Origin: Candidatus Melainabacteria bacterium
Lineage (GTDB): Bacteria; Cyanobacteriota; Vampirovibrionia; Obscuribacterales; Obscuribacteraceae
Assembly (NCBI GenBank): GCA_003153555.1
Contig: PLZS01000102.1
Span: forward strand, 1-32,983
Reading direction: 5' to 3'
Length of the DNA stretch: 32,983 bases
A program made the translations under genes and the position numbers. The notes under the pieces are model-generated. The model made no database searches and was not told where the DNA came from. It saw only the letters and a list, made by a program, of their open reading frames with translations. This document shows, piece after piece, positions 14,343 to 22,710 of this stretch; positions within the stretch are counted from its first letter, which is position 1; each line of letters opens with the position of its first letter.

Positions 14343-16115
14343 TTAGATTTCTGGAAGTTTGAGCCGGTCAAGATTTTCTAGCATTTCTCTTTGGCTCGTC
14401 ACAGCTGTCCCAGATTTGCGAACAACAATCCCCGCGGCCAAATTACCAAGGGCCATCGCTTCCACGAATGTAGAGCCAGAGACCAGAGCGAGAGCCATTG
14501 TAGCAACGACGGTGTCGCCGGCACCAGTCACATCGAAGACATCACTGCGATTGAATGCAGGCAACTCAACCATTTCCTTTCCTTGCTGAAATAGCACCAT
14601 GCCGTCGGCACCACGGGTTACCAACAAGGATGTGGCGTTGGTGGATTTGAGAATTTCTTCACCGGCTCTGCGTACTTCTTCGCGCGTCGTTAATTTGTAA
14701 CCGACTGCTTTTTCAGTGTCAGGCTGATTTGGTGTCATCAAAGTGACATCCTTGAACCTTGCGAAGTCACCTTGAGCGTCGACGATGACCAGAATGCTGG
14801 TTTTCTCAGCCTCTTCTCGACAGGCTTTAATTACGCTATCTGAAATCACGCCGGCGCGATAGTCTGAAAGGACGATTGCTTTATAGCCAGTTGTGGATTG
14901 GCGCAATCTGGTTACTAACTGAGCCTCAATTTCTTTGCTCAGAGGTTCGTGTGAGATGCGGTCCAATCTCAAAAGCTGCTGCATTAGCGAGTGTGATTTC
15001 GAAAGAATTCTCGTCTTCACGGTCGTCGGTCTGCTCGGGTCTTTGACGAGGCTGTGACTAATGCCGCAGCCTTCAAGCAAACGCGCAAGTTTGACGGCGT
15101 ACTCGTCGTTGCCGCAAACTCCGATGGCGCGACAAATGCCGCCCAGAGCTGAAATGTTGTGCGCAGTGTTGGCGGCTCCGCCGGGAATCAGCACTGTGTC
15201 TACGTGTTCAAGGATTAGAACAGGCGCTTCGCGCGAGATGCGCTCCGGTTTACCTTCAAGGAGCTCATCGATCAGCAAATCTCCGATCACAATGACTCTG
15301 CCACCACTGAGAGCTTGAATCCGTTTTCTCAATGCGCTCTTGGTCAATTGGTGTGACACCGCATGCGGTGTACTAGGAGCAGATCCCATATCTGCTGGAT
15401 GCATGCGTTCTAATTCTGAAAAAACTTGTTTGCCTAACATATGTTCTGGATCTATACCTAGGGAAAATTCCACAGCCTGTTTAGCTTCATCAATATAGCG
15501 CAGATGTTGATAAAGTCTGGCTAGATGAAGCGTATTTGAGAGTAGATCAGCGCTATTGTTTGCGTTTTCAATCGCATTTCTGGTCTGATCCAATTCCAAA
15601 ATTTCCGCTGCCGTGAGGGATTTGTCCTCTTTGTGCACGGTGTCCTTTAAAAATTTATCGACTGCAACTTTAAGTTCACCAATTGGTTTCTCGTCTGCTT
15701 TGGCAAATTCAGATTTTCGCAGTTGCAGAAACTGTGGATTTCCTGGCGCAAAGCTATTCAAGCGAGGTGTGTTAGCTATATCTTTTGTGCCTGACCACTT
15801 GAATTCACGCGGTTGGTCGCTTAAAGATTGCTTAGGACTTTGGCCAGAAAGCTCGCGACCCAGTTCAGGCGTTAAGCCTTTGCTGATGTACTTGTCCGAG
15901 GATAGTCTTTGCTGCAAGCTGCTCGACTTACTGAGATCGCTGCCGGGTAGTTTTGGCTGTGCGGATTGATTTTGGTCAAAGGGTACGAAAGACTTAGCTT
16001 CACGAGAAACCAGGTCGTCAAGCGATAATCGCTGTTTCTCCGCTGCTTCTTGCTCTGGTTGATTCGGCAGGTTTTGATCTTTCGAATCAGGTTTTGGATC
16101 GTATGGATTAGTCAT
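14343..16115 (-). CDS. PfkB-family sugar kinase (HldE kinase-domain type) with long N-terminal extension
   Basis: A 590-residue protein. Residues 1 to about 165 are polar, Gln/Ser/Lys-rich and probably disordered. About 170-240 is helical with one TPR-like unit (ARLYQHLRYIDEAKQAVEFS). Residues 270-590 are a ribokinase/PfkB kinase closest to HldE domain I, which phosphorylates heptose 7-phosphate at C1. Visible are GDLLIDELLEG, ERISREAPV, the GGAANTAHNISALGG loop and DVTGAGDTVVATMA, with D534 as catalytic base. There is no cytidylyltransferase domain, and no LPS heptose genes lie nearby, so the sugar is uncertain. I chose the ATG at 16115 (MTNPYDPK) because AGAGAGAG lies upstream; the frame opens 6 codons earlier. 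Confidence 0.82.
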   Translation of the reverse strand: MTNPYDPKPDSKDQNLPNQPEQEAAEKQRLSLDDLVSREAKSFVPFDQNQSAQPKLPGSDLSKSSSLQQRLSSDKYISKGLTPELGRELSGQSPKQSLSDQPREFKWSGTKDIANTPRLNSFAPGNPQFLQLRKSEFAKADEKPIGELKVAVDKFLKDTVHKEDKSLTAAEILELDQTRNAIENANNSADLLSNTLHLARLYQHLRYIDEAKQAVEFSLGIDPEHMLGKQVFSELERMHPADMGSAPSTPHAVSHQLTKSALRKRIQALSGGRVIVIGDLLIDELLEGKPERISREAPVLILEHVDTVLIPGGAANTAHNISALGGICRAIGVCGNDEYAVKLARLLEGCGISHSLVKDPSRPTTVKTRILSKSHSLMQQLLRLDRISHEPLSKEIEAQLVTRLRQSTTGYKAIVLSDYRAGVISDSVIKACREEAEKTSILVIVDAQGDFARFKDVTLMTPNQPDTEKAVGYKLTTREEVRRAGEEILKSTNATSLLVTRGADGMVLFQQGKEMVELPAFNRSDVFDVTGAGDTVVATMALALVSGSTFVEAMALGNLAAGIVVRKSGTAVTSQREMLENLDRLKLPEI

Positions 16116-16150
16116 TTTGGCTCTCTCTAACAATATTGTAGCTGGATTTG

Positions 16151-16255
16151 CTGGGAGCGCCGGCTTCTAGCCGGCACTGAACAGGGAGCGACTGCGCTGC
16201 TTTCACTTATGCAGTCAGCCGCCGGGATGGCGGCGCTCCCAGGAGGCGCTCCCAG
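16151..16255. repeat. Compound hairpin element with 11-bp inverted ends
   Basis: CTGGGAGCGCC at 16151-16161 is the exact inverse of GGCGCTCCCAG at 16232-16242, and the latter is repeated at 16245-16255. Between them are three hairpins: GCCGGCT/AGCCGGC (16159-16175), GACTGC/GCAGTC (16190-16216) and GCCGCC/GGCGGC (16218-16234). It has no coding capacity. It resembles a REP/MITE-like palindromic element. The rest of 16116-16373 holds only the promoter region of the next gene. Confidence 0.75.
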
Positions 16256-16373
16256 GCGGTGCCCTCATTCGACGCTGCCGTAGCCATGCAGCGGAACCTT
16301 CCGACTCCGCAAGCACCGGGCATAATCGATGGCACATGTTAGAATTCAAACGTAAGCGGAATTGAGGTCATAC

Positions 16374-17081
16374 ATGAGTCATGTCACTTATCCCGGGATT
16401 GTTTATCCGACGAGTGCCGTGCACATCACTGGGGTTCCCGACTCTGCAAGCTGCTTGAAACATCGTTTAAGAAACCTCTTTTCACTGTTTGCGTTTGCAA
16501 CTTTGTTTTCCATTTCGATGGCTAGCGCGCAGACGTCGCAGCCAGAACTACGCCCACCGGCGCCATCCATCACAGTGACAACGACGAGTGCAAGCACCAG
16601 CACCACTACCAGCACCACTACCAGCAGCACCACCACCGGCACTACCAACCCCGTAGCGCCAAAAGCTGTCGGAGTGACAAGGATGCACTCAACGACAGAT
16701 GTTAGAAGTGACCGACGCACGGCTGTTCAAATGGCTAAATATCACTGGCTGGATAAGGTGGCTTTAGCCGATCCAGGCATCGTTGCTGCGATCACCACTC
16801 ACTACACAGCAGCGCTTGAACTAGCAAAGCATCCAAGAATTGGCGAAATTGCCGAAGCCGATCACTACCTTTGCCGAAGATTGACGAAATGGAAAACGGT
16901 TGCTCGTCGTCTTGCAAAGAACGGCAATGCGGATAAGGTCATCGCTCTAGATCCCGAAGGCATGTATCGAGCCATTCGCAGAGACAAAGCAACCGCTCGG
17001 CGGCTGGTAAAAAATCCGATGTTCGATCAGATGGTTTCTGACAATCCCGATCTCGGTAAACTTGTAGCGGCTTACATGTGA
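16374..17081 (+). CDS. Secreted protein with Thr/Ser linker and four ~30-residue helical repeats
   Basis: A 235-residue protein starting at ATG 16374, with GAGG 6 bp upstream. The signal peptide has an unusually long n-region; its hydrophobic core is LFSLFAFATLFSISMA, with a cut after ASA at about residue 52. Residues 65-92 are a Thr/Ser low-complexity linker encoded by repeated ACC/AGC codons. Residues 116-235 contain four consecutive repeats of 29-31 residues, each starting like TAxxLAKxPxxDxV and having a DP/NP in the middle. I recognise no family. The last codon overlaps the GTG of the TauE/SafE gene (ATGTGA), so the two are coupled. It probably acts in the cell envelope. Confidence 0.75.
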   Translation: MSHVTYPGIVYPTSAVHITGVPDSASCLKHRLRNLFSLFAFATLFSISMASAQTSQPELRPPAPSITVTTTSASTSTTTSTTTSSTTTGTTNPVAPKAVGVTRMHSTTDVRSDRRTAVQMAKYHWLDKVALADPGIVAAITTHYTAALELAKHPRIGEIAEADHYLCRRLTKWKTVARRLAKNGNADKVIALDPEGMYRAIRRDKATARRLVKNPMFDQMVSDNPDLGKLVAAYM

Positions 17082-17890
17082 CACCTGAGCTTTTTTCTTC
17101 ACTTCAAACGCTGGTCATTGGTTTCATAACCGGATTGCTGTCCGGGGCATTTGGTGTAGGGGGTGGTATTTTCTGCACGCCCGTGATTCGCATGTTCCTT
17201 AACGTTGCACCACATGTGGCGGTTGGCACCACAATGGCATTGATTATTCCCACTTCAATTGTTGGTGCTATTAATTACATCAAACAGAAACAAGTTGATT
17301 TGCGGCTGGCAAAGCTCATGGTTCTACCGGCGGTGATCGGAACTGTTCTCGGTGCCACTGCCGCGCACTACGTGCATGGTCAGCTGTTGATGCTCTTGTT
17401 CGCTGCTTTTGCGGCATGCGCAGGTTTGGACCTGGCCTTCGGCTTGGGTGAGAAAATCACTAAGCGTAAGAGGATGTCACTTTCTGAGGCTGAGCAATTG
17501 GTTCCACCCGTGGTGCCCGCGTACGTCGCTGTGTTAATTGGGCTAGGCGCCGGGATCATGGCTGGTTTCTTCGGCGTCGGGGGTGGATTCATTTTGGTGC
17601 CGGCCCTTCTCTATTTTTTTCACATCTCGGTAAAAGCTGCTTTTGGCACGTCTCTTCTGATTATTGCTGCCGTGTCTATCCCTGGCACCCTCACCCATGC
17701 TAGCAATGGGCATATGGATTTGCATCTCGCCATGTCGATGGTAGCAGGCGCAATTCCTGGAGCCTGGGCGGGAAGCTTACTCGCATTGCGGCTGAAAGAT
17801 TCTTTGCTCCGCAAAGGGTTCGGTATTGTTATGCTTGCCATGGCAATTATGCTTGCTATTAAAGAGGCCCAACAGGGATTCGGGGCATAA
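17078..17890 (+). CDS. TauE/SafE family anion permease
   Basis: A 270-residue membrane protein with about 8 helices arranged as two related halves. Each half contains the family's glycine-rich motif, LLSGAFGVGGGIFCTPV near the start and IMAGFFGVGGGFILVPALL in the middle. The family exports or imports sulfite, sulfonates or similar small anions; the substrate here is unknown, and no sulfur-metabolism gene is adjacent. The start is GTG within the ATGTGA overlap with the preceding secreted-protein gene, which argues for translational coupling. Confidence 0.9.
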   Translation: MTPELFSSLQTLVIGFITGLLSGAFGVGGGIFCTPVIRMFLNVAPHVAVGTTMALIIPTSIVGAINYIKQKQVDLRLAKLMVLPAVIGTVLGATAAHYVHGQLLMLLFAAFAACAGLDLAFGLGEKITKRKRMSLSEAEQLVPPVVPAYVAVLIGLGAGIMAGFFGVGGGFILVPALLYFFHISVKAAFGTSLLIIAAVSIPGTLTHASNGHMDLHLAMSMVAGAIPGAWAGSLLALRLKDSLLRKGFGIVMLAMAIMLAIKEAQQGFGA

Positions 17891-17915
17891 TTAGTTTGGT
17901 TAGGCGAGAGTTAAG

Positions 17916-18461
17916 GTGTTTCATTTCAAGCTTTTAGAGTTAGAGTCCGAGCTGATTGCCAAAGAGGATGCCGCTCGCGGCGTCACAGAAATGACGGCAG
18001 AGTGCATCTTTCTGTTGGAGTCCATTGAATCTGAAGTTGGTGTCAGTCTTGCTCACCGGGTCCCTGATAAGTGGCGTGGCTGGTTAACCTTCAGAAGAAA
18101 GAATGACTGCTTGCTGGTTTGTCGAGGTCGAGCGTTTTCAGTCGGTATGTTTGGCAAATGCAAAGCAGGACTCGATGTAACCGGAGGTGCGGACACCATC
18201 GCGGACTACGAGAGGGGATTTGATGTCACTCCGCCTGCAGATCCTGACCATTTACTGATCAACTTTGGCACTGGGGAAAAGACGCGTATTTTCTTGTGGT
18301 ATGGCGAAGGCATTGCCGCCTACAAGCTCATCTTTGAAATGCCTGTCGATCCAAGTCCCGAGCAGGAGTTGCAAGCGGCTGTGGTAGAGGCTTGCGGTTG
18401 GATTCTGAAGCGGCCCAAACACGTCACGCTTGCCGATTACTTAAAAGAACAAGTTCGTTAG
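17916..18461 (+). CDS. Conserved-looking cytoplasmic protein, unknown function
   Basis: A 181-residue protein starting at GTG 17916 with GCGAGAG upstream, 25 bp after the permease gene. No signal peptide, membrane helix or known motif is seen. The C-terminal half alternates strands and ends in a helix (ELQAAVVEACGWILKRPKHVTLADYLKEQVR, in parts). Its composition is typical of real coding sequence. It is probably the third gene of the 16374-18461 operon and converges with the slipin gene 26 bp downstream. Confidence 0.65.
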   Translation: MFHFKLLELESELIAKEDAARGVTEMTAECIFLLESIESEVGVSLAHRVPDKWRGWLTFRRKNDCLLVCRGRAFSVGMFGKCKAGLDVTGGADTIADYERGFDVTPPADPDHLLINFGTGEKTRIFLWYGEGIAAYKLIFEMPVDPSPEQELQAAVVEACGWILKRPKHVTLADYLKEQVR

Positions 18462-18515
18462 GCTCTTTCTTTTCGTCGGTGACAACTTTAGGCTTTCTCG
18501 TCGGTGACCACTTTA
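18461..18515. repeat. Tandem duplication at the 3' end of the slipin gene
   Basis: TCGTCGGTGACAACTTTA at 18473-18490 repeats as TCGTCGGTGACCACTTTA at 18498-18515 (17 of 18 identical). The full units, starting GGCTCTTT and GGCTTT, are 30 and 25 bp. The second encodes the last residues of the slipin (KVVTDEKA); the first lies just past its stop codon. The 5-bp length difference changes the frame. Confidence 0.75.
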
Positions 18516-19270
18516 ATAGTTGGCTGTGGCACTGCTCTCTTCGCAAATTCGAGCATCTCCATTGGTATCGGAATAATTACAGTTGAATTCTTTTCGGAAG
18601 AAATTTCGACCATAGTTTGCAGCTGTCTGAGCTGCATTGCTCCAGGTTCAGAGGAGATAACTTTTGCGGCAGCAGCTAACCGTTCGGCTGCTTGAAACTC
18701 ACCTTCGGCAGCAACAATTTTTGCCCGGCGTTCTCTTTCTGCCTCGGCTTGTCTAGCCATCGCACGTTTCATTGATTCCGGAATCTCGACATCTTTGATT
18801 TCGACGGCAATGACCTTAATACCCCATCCCTCAGTTTGTCGATCGATGATCGCTGAAAGTTTAGCGTTGATGCCATCTCGCTCGGTTAGGATTTCGTCCA
18901 ACTCGTGTTGACCAAGAATACTTCGCAAAGTTGTTTGGGCAATCTGATTTGTAGCAGTGAAAGGGTCTTCAATCTTCGTCACTGCCTTGTATGGATCAAC
19001 CACTTGGAAGAAACAGACGGCGGCAGTCTTGCAAGAGATGTTGTCCTTAGTGATAACTTCTTGCATAGGAATAGCCATAGTAATGATTCGCAAGTCGACC
19101 TTGCGAGTGTTTTGAATGCCGGGAAAAACAACTTGCAATCCAGGGCCGATCACGTTGTTCGCTTTTCCCAGGGTGAAAACGACGAGTCGATCGTATTCTT
19201 TGACAATCTTAATGCCGGAGATGACGTAAACAACGCCTGCTGCTATCGCTAATTCAATTAATCCGAACAC
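18488..19270 (-). CDS. SPFH/band-7 protein, slipin (stomatin-like) family
   Basis: A 260-residue protein of normal slipin length. It has an N-terminal membrane helix (residues 2-19). The SPFH domain runs over about 20-175, with YDRLVVFTLGKANNVIGPGL, KVDLRIITMAIPMQEVIT and LRSILGQHELDEILTERD. A helical tail follows (EAERERRAKIVAAEGEFQAAE). Stomatin-like proteins oligomerise at membranes and often scaffold or regulate proteases of the NfeD/STOPP type; no NfeD gene is adjacent. It follows rsmB by 19 bp on the same strand and so probably belongs to the fmt-rsmB operon. Confidence 0.92.
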   Translation of the reverse strand: MFGLIELAIAAGVVYVISGIKIVKEYDRLVVFTLGKANNVIGPGLQVVFPGIQNTRKVDLRIITMAIPMQEVITKDNISCKTAAVCFFQVVDPYKAVTKIEDPFTATNQIAQTTLRSILGQHELDEILTERDGINAKLSAIIDRQTEGWGIKVIAVEIKDVEIPESMKRAMARQAEAERERRAKIVAAEGEFQAAERLAAAAKVISSEPGAMQLRQLQTMVEISSEKNSTVIIPIPMEMLEFAKRAVPQPTIKVVTDEKA

Positions 19271-19289
19271 GCGCTTTCCCTCTCTATCT

Positions 19290-20741
19290 CTAAGGTGAAG
19301 TGTACCCTTCTGGCTCCTGATTCACGCCTTTCTTTCTCATGCGAGCAATAAAGAACCCGGACACTCCGTGTCGTGTAGGCAGCAGCTGAATCATGCAGAG
19401 CCGATTCATTTCTGCTTCTGTTTTACACATAGGTCCGGAAGTGACTGAACATTGCTCGCGGATTTGCTCCGGCACCAGGTGAGCAAAATCGTCTGCTTCA
19501 AAGTCTTCAAATTCGCGCAGGAACCAGCGGATGTTGTCGAAATTTTCTTCGGGCTCTAGTGAACATGTCGAGTAAGTTAAGGTGCCTCCTGGTTTGACGA
19601 GAGTAGCGGCGTTGGAGAGCAAATCCCGTTGCAATTCAACTAAGGAAGCTATGTCGATTGGCTCACGTTGATAGCGCAAATCCGCACGGCGATTGATGAC
19701 ACCGGTTCCGGTGCATGGCGTGTCGAGTAAAACTTTGTCGGCAAGCCGGTCTGCCTGATACGTTCTGCCATCCGCAACTGCTGTTTCCAGGTTTTTTAAG
19801 CCAAGCCGAGTGCGATTTTTTTTGATCAAGTTGAGACGAGATTCGCTTTTATCCACCGCAATAATTCTGCCTGTGTTATCCAGCATTTCGCTCAGGTGGA
19901 GGGTTTTTCCTCCCGGTGCGGCGCACAAATCGATAATGAAGTCACCTTTTTGTGGGTCCACTACGATGGAGGCGAAAGCGGCGGCCTCGTCTTGAACCGT
20001 GAACAGTCCTTCACTATATCCTGGCAGTTTCTCGGCTGGCCCTTTCATCTTGTCGATAATCAAACAAGAATTGACCAGATTGCCGCGGTGACATTTGACA
20101 CCTTTGGCTTCAAGAATGTTTTGCAGACCATCGGGCGTGATCGCCGTTTCGCAGGTGCGCACAATCACTGCCGGCGTACTCTTGGCAAACTTGAGCAGTT
20201 CAATTGCTTCTTCTTTGCCGAAATTTTCAATCCACCTCTTCACGATCCATTCTGGTACCGAATAGTCTGTTGAGAGTTTTTCTTCACTGCTATCCAGGTC
20301 AGATACACTGACTGCAGGCTGCTCGGAGCTTTTCTTCTTCAGTCTTAAATAGCTTCGCAGGACGCCATTCACAAATGTCGCGTGTCCTTTATGTCCCATT
20401 GATTTAGCCAATTCCACTGCCACGTTAACGACAGCAGATTGCGGTATATCGTCCATTTCCTCGATCTGAAAAACGGACAGTCTTAAGATATTAACCACCG
20501 AAGGCGACAGTTTCTCCATAGGCTGCTTGGACAGTGCTTGAATTTCCTCGTCCAAATGCAATTTGTTTCTCATCACACCTTGCACTAATGCTGTCACGAA
20601 GGCGCGATCGCGTTCGCTTAAGGTCGTGCGTTTGAACGCCGCATTTAAGGCGAGGTTGGAATATGCTTTTTGCTTCTCTACTTTGAGAAGCACTTCTAAA
20701 GCCACTTTTCGCGAGCCCAGTCCGGTAATGGCGGTTGTCAT
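19290..20741 (-). CDS. rsmB: 16S rRNA (cytosine(967)-C(5))-methyltransferase RsmB
   Basis: A 483-residue protein with the RsmB layout. A NusB-like RNA-binding domain spans residues 10-135 and a SAM-dependent methyltransferase spans 160-465. SAM binding is at DLCAAPGGKTLHL (271-283) and AVDKSESRL (295-303). The catalytic cysteines of m5C methyltransferases are present: C343 in LLDTPCTGTG and C393 in TYSTCSLEPEEN. The enzyme methylates C967 (E. coli numbering) of 16S rRNA using SAM, in the cytoplasm. The start overlaps the end of fmt by 4 bp (ATGA), the classic fmt-rsmB arrangement. Confidence 0.95.
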   Translation of the reverse strand: MTTAITGLGSRKVALEVLLKVEKQKAYSNLALNAAFKRTTLSERDRAFVTALVQGVMRNKLHLDEEIQALSKQPMEKLSPSVVNILRLSVFQIEEMDDIPQSAVVNVAVELAKSMGHKGHATFVNGVLRSYLRLKKKSSEQPAVSVSDLDSSEEKLSTDYSVPEWIVKRWIENFGKEEAIELLKFAKSTPAVIVRTCETAITPDGLQNILEAKGVKCHRGNLVNSCLIIDKMKGPAEKLPGYSEGLFTVQDEAAAFASIVVDPQKGDFIIDLCAAPGGKTLHLSEMLDNTGRIIAVDKSESRLNLIKKNRTRLGLKNLETAVADGRTYQADRLADKVLLDTPCTGTGVINRRADLRYQREPIDIASLVELQRDLLSNAATLVKPGGTLTYSTCSLEPEENFDNIRWFLREFEDFEADDFAHLVPEQIREQCSVTSGPMCKTEAEMNRLCMIQLLPTRHGVSGFFIARMRKKGVNQEPEGYTSP

Positions 20742-21700
20742 CCGAGCTTATCTCCAGTTTTTATGTGGGCACCGTTTGCCCAATCTTTTGCAGACATGCG
20801 TGCTTTATTAGGCGGTTGGACTTCTAGGAGTTCAACGGTCTGCTCGCCATTTTCGCCGCACATTACAGTTACAGAATCCGGTGTTCTTTGTATAGAGCCG
20901 ACAGAAAGCGTTTGACTTGACTCATTTGGCGACTGATGACCAGGCTTGGTTTTCCAGATCTTCAAAGTGTTGTTGTTGTAAGTCGTGAACGCACCTGGCC
21001 AGGGCACGACGCCTCTGACGAGATCGTGTATCTTTTTCGCCGGTGATTGCCACTTAATTCGACCCAATTCCTTATCCAAGATTGGCGCTAGTGTTGCAAG
21101 GCTGTCGTCTTGGCGCACGGCAACTAAGGTTCCGTCAATCAACTGTTGAACAGTTTCAATCAGAAGATATGCGCCATCCACGCTTAAAATTCGGGCCAGC
21201 TGTTCGGCATTCATCTCATCGTCAACGTTAGTCTCTTTTTTTAGCAGCATCGGACCTGTGTCAACGCCAGCTTCTGTGAACATGGTGGTTACACCAGATA
21301 CGGTGTCACCGTTGATGATAGACCAGTTGATCGGAGCTGCGCCACGCAAACGGGGAAGAAGTGAAGCGTGAACATTGATCACTCCTTGCGGCGGCATATT
21401 GAGCACTTCTTTCTTGAGGATTTGACCGAAAGCGACCATGACGATCAAATCCGGGTTGAGGTCACGCATCGCTTGCACGATTTCAGGCGACCTTGAAAGA
21501 CGCTCAGGTTGCAATACCTTTATGTTGTGCTGTTCAGCGAGCACTTTTACAGGCGGCGCTTGCAGTTTGTTGCCTCTGCCCGCCGGGCGGTCTGGTTGCG
21601 TGACGACGCCAACCACGTCTGTATGTGGAAAGTCGATCAACTGTTGAAGTGTCGGCACTGCAAATTCAGGTGTGCCAAGAAAAATTACGCGCAAGTTCAA
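20738..21700 (-). CDS. fmt: Methionyl-tRNA formyltransferase
   Basis: A 320-residue protein of normal Fmt length. It formylates initiator Met-tRNA using 10-formyltetrahydrofolate. The N-terminal Rossmann domain begins LRVIFLGTPEFAVPTL. The catalytic triad is intact as N109, H111 (VINVHASLLPRLRGAAP) and D147 (EAGVDTGPM). The C-terminal tRNA-binding domain (from about 205) includes the VRGVVPWPGAFT stretch. It is the first gene of a minus-strand operon with rsmB and slipin, and is divergent from the PotB-like permease across an 86-bp promoter region. No def gene is seen nearby. Confidence 0.96.
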   Translation of the reverse strand: MNLRVIFLGTPEFAVPTLQQLIDFPHTDVVGVVTQPDRPAGRGNKLQAPPVKVLAEQHNIKVLQPERLSRSPEIVQAMRDLNPDLIVMVAFGQILKKEVLNMPPQGVINVHASLLPRLRGAAPINWSIINGDTVSGVTTMFTEAGVDTGPMLLKKETNVDDEMNAEQLARILSVDGAYLLIETVQQLIDGTLVAVRQDDSLATLAPILDKELGRIKWQSPAKKIHDLVRGVVPWPGAFTTYNNNTLKIWKTKPGHQSPNESSQTLSVGSIQRTPDSVTVMCGENGEQTVELLEVQPPNKARMSAKDWANGAHIKTGDKLG

Positions 21701-21786
21701 TTGTCCAACTGGTTACTCACAACTATTCTTGCAAATGACTCAGCAAATCCCCTGAAAAGGTGTAGTTTTGATAATCTTATGACGCT

Positions 21787-22671
21787 GTGAACACTGTAAT
21801 CAAGAAGAAAGCATCAATTGGCAACCCCTGGAACACGGGGCAGCTGATTCTCGTGCCTGCTGGGTTATGGTTGATCGTTTTTATGGTTATGCCCCTGCTG
21901 ATTTTGCTGGTCTACAGCCTGGGCAGTCGCGATGACTTAGGCCAAATTGTGCTTGGCTTCAATTTCGACAACTATCTGCGATTTTTCACAGGCCCATATT
22001 TGAAATCACTGGGACGCTCGCTCGTCTTGGCGGCCGTAACGTCTGGTATTTGCCTGGTTCTTGGGACGCTCTTCTCCTTGTGGCTCGCGTTTTCAGTTCC
22101 CAAAGCTAAGCAGAATTTTTTTATGACTCTTATGGTGGCGCCTTTATGGACATCTTTTCTGTTGCGTATCTATGCCTGGATGACGATCCTCAGACCGACT
22201 GGATTGTTATCTGAAACATTGCACGCCTTAGGATGGGCACATCCGCCGGTTTTGTTGTACACACCATGGGCGGTGCTGTTGGGAATGGTCTATAACTATC
22301 TTCCATTTATGGTGTTGCCGCTCTATGCCTCTCTGGAAAAATTGGATGTTCGTTTGTTGGAGGCTGCTGCGGATTTAGGTGCGACACCTTGGAGAGCTTT
22401 TTTGAAGGTGACGTTGCCGTTGTCCTCTAAAGGAATGGTGGCCGGAAGCATTATGGTCTTTGTGCCTGCCTTGGGCGATTACGTCACACCAGACTTGCTT
22501 GGGGGCGCCAAGACGATGTTCATAGGAAACTTGATCCAAAATCAATTCTTGACTGTGCGTGATTGGGCTTTTGGATCTGCTGTATCAACGATCCTGATCG
22601 TGATTGTCTCCTTCGCTATTTGGCTTTACTTAAAATACGTCGAGCCAGATACTGCGCAAGCACACTTGTGA
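21787..22671 (+). CDS. ABC transporter permease, spermidine/putrescine PotB type
   Basis: A 294-residue protein with six predicted helices of the binding-protein-dependent permease family. The coupling (EAA) loop is EAAADLGATPWRAFLKVTLPLS, and FNFDNYLRFF plus PTGLLSETLHALG are typical of PotB/PotC-like polyamine permeases. The start is taken as GTG 21787, after the ATGACGC that overlaps it out of frame; no good ribosome binding site is seen. No ATPase, partner permease or binding protein gene lies next to it, so the cognate transporter parts must be elsewhere. Polyamine specificity is a family-level guess. Confidence 0.85.
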   Translation: MNTVIKKKASIGNPWNTGQLILVPAGLWLIVFMVMPLLILLVYSLGSRDDLGQIVLGFNFDNYLRFFTGPYLKSLGRSLVLAAVTSGICLVLGTLFSLWLAFSVPKAKQNFFMTLMVAPLWTSFLLRIYAWMTILRPTGLLSETLHALGWAHPPVLLYTPWAVLLGMVYNYLPFMVLPLYASLEKLDVRLLEAAADLGATPWRAFLKVTLPLSSKGMVAGSIMVFVPALGDYVTPDLLGGAKTMFIGNLIQNQFLTVRDWAFGSAVSTILIVIVSFAIWLYLKYVEPDTAQAHL

Positions 22672-22710
22672 GACAAGCTATGAACGAAGCTTCATGGCGC
22701 TACGAACCTT

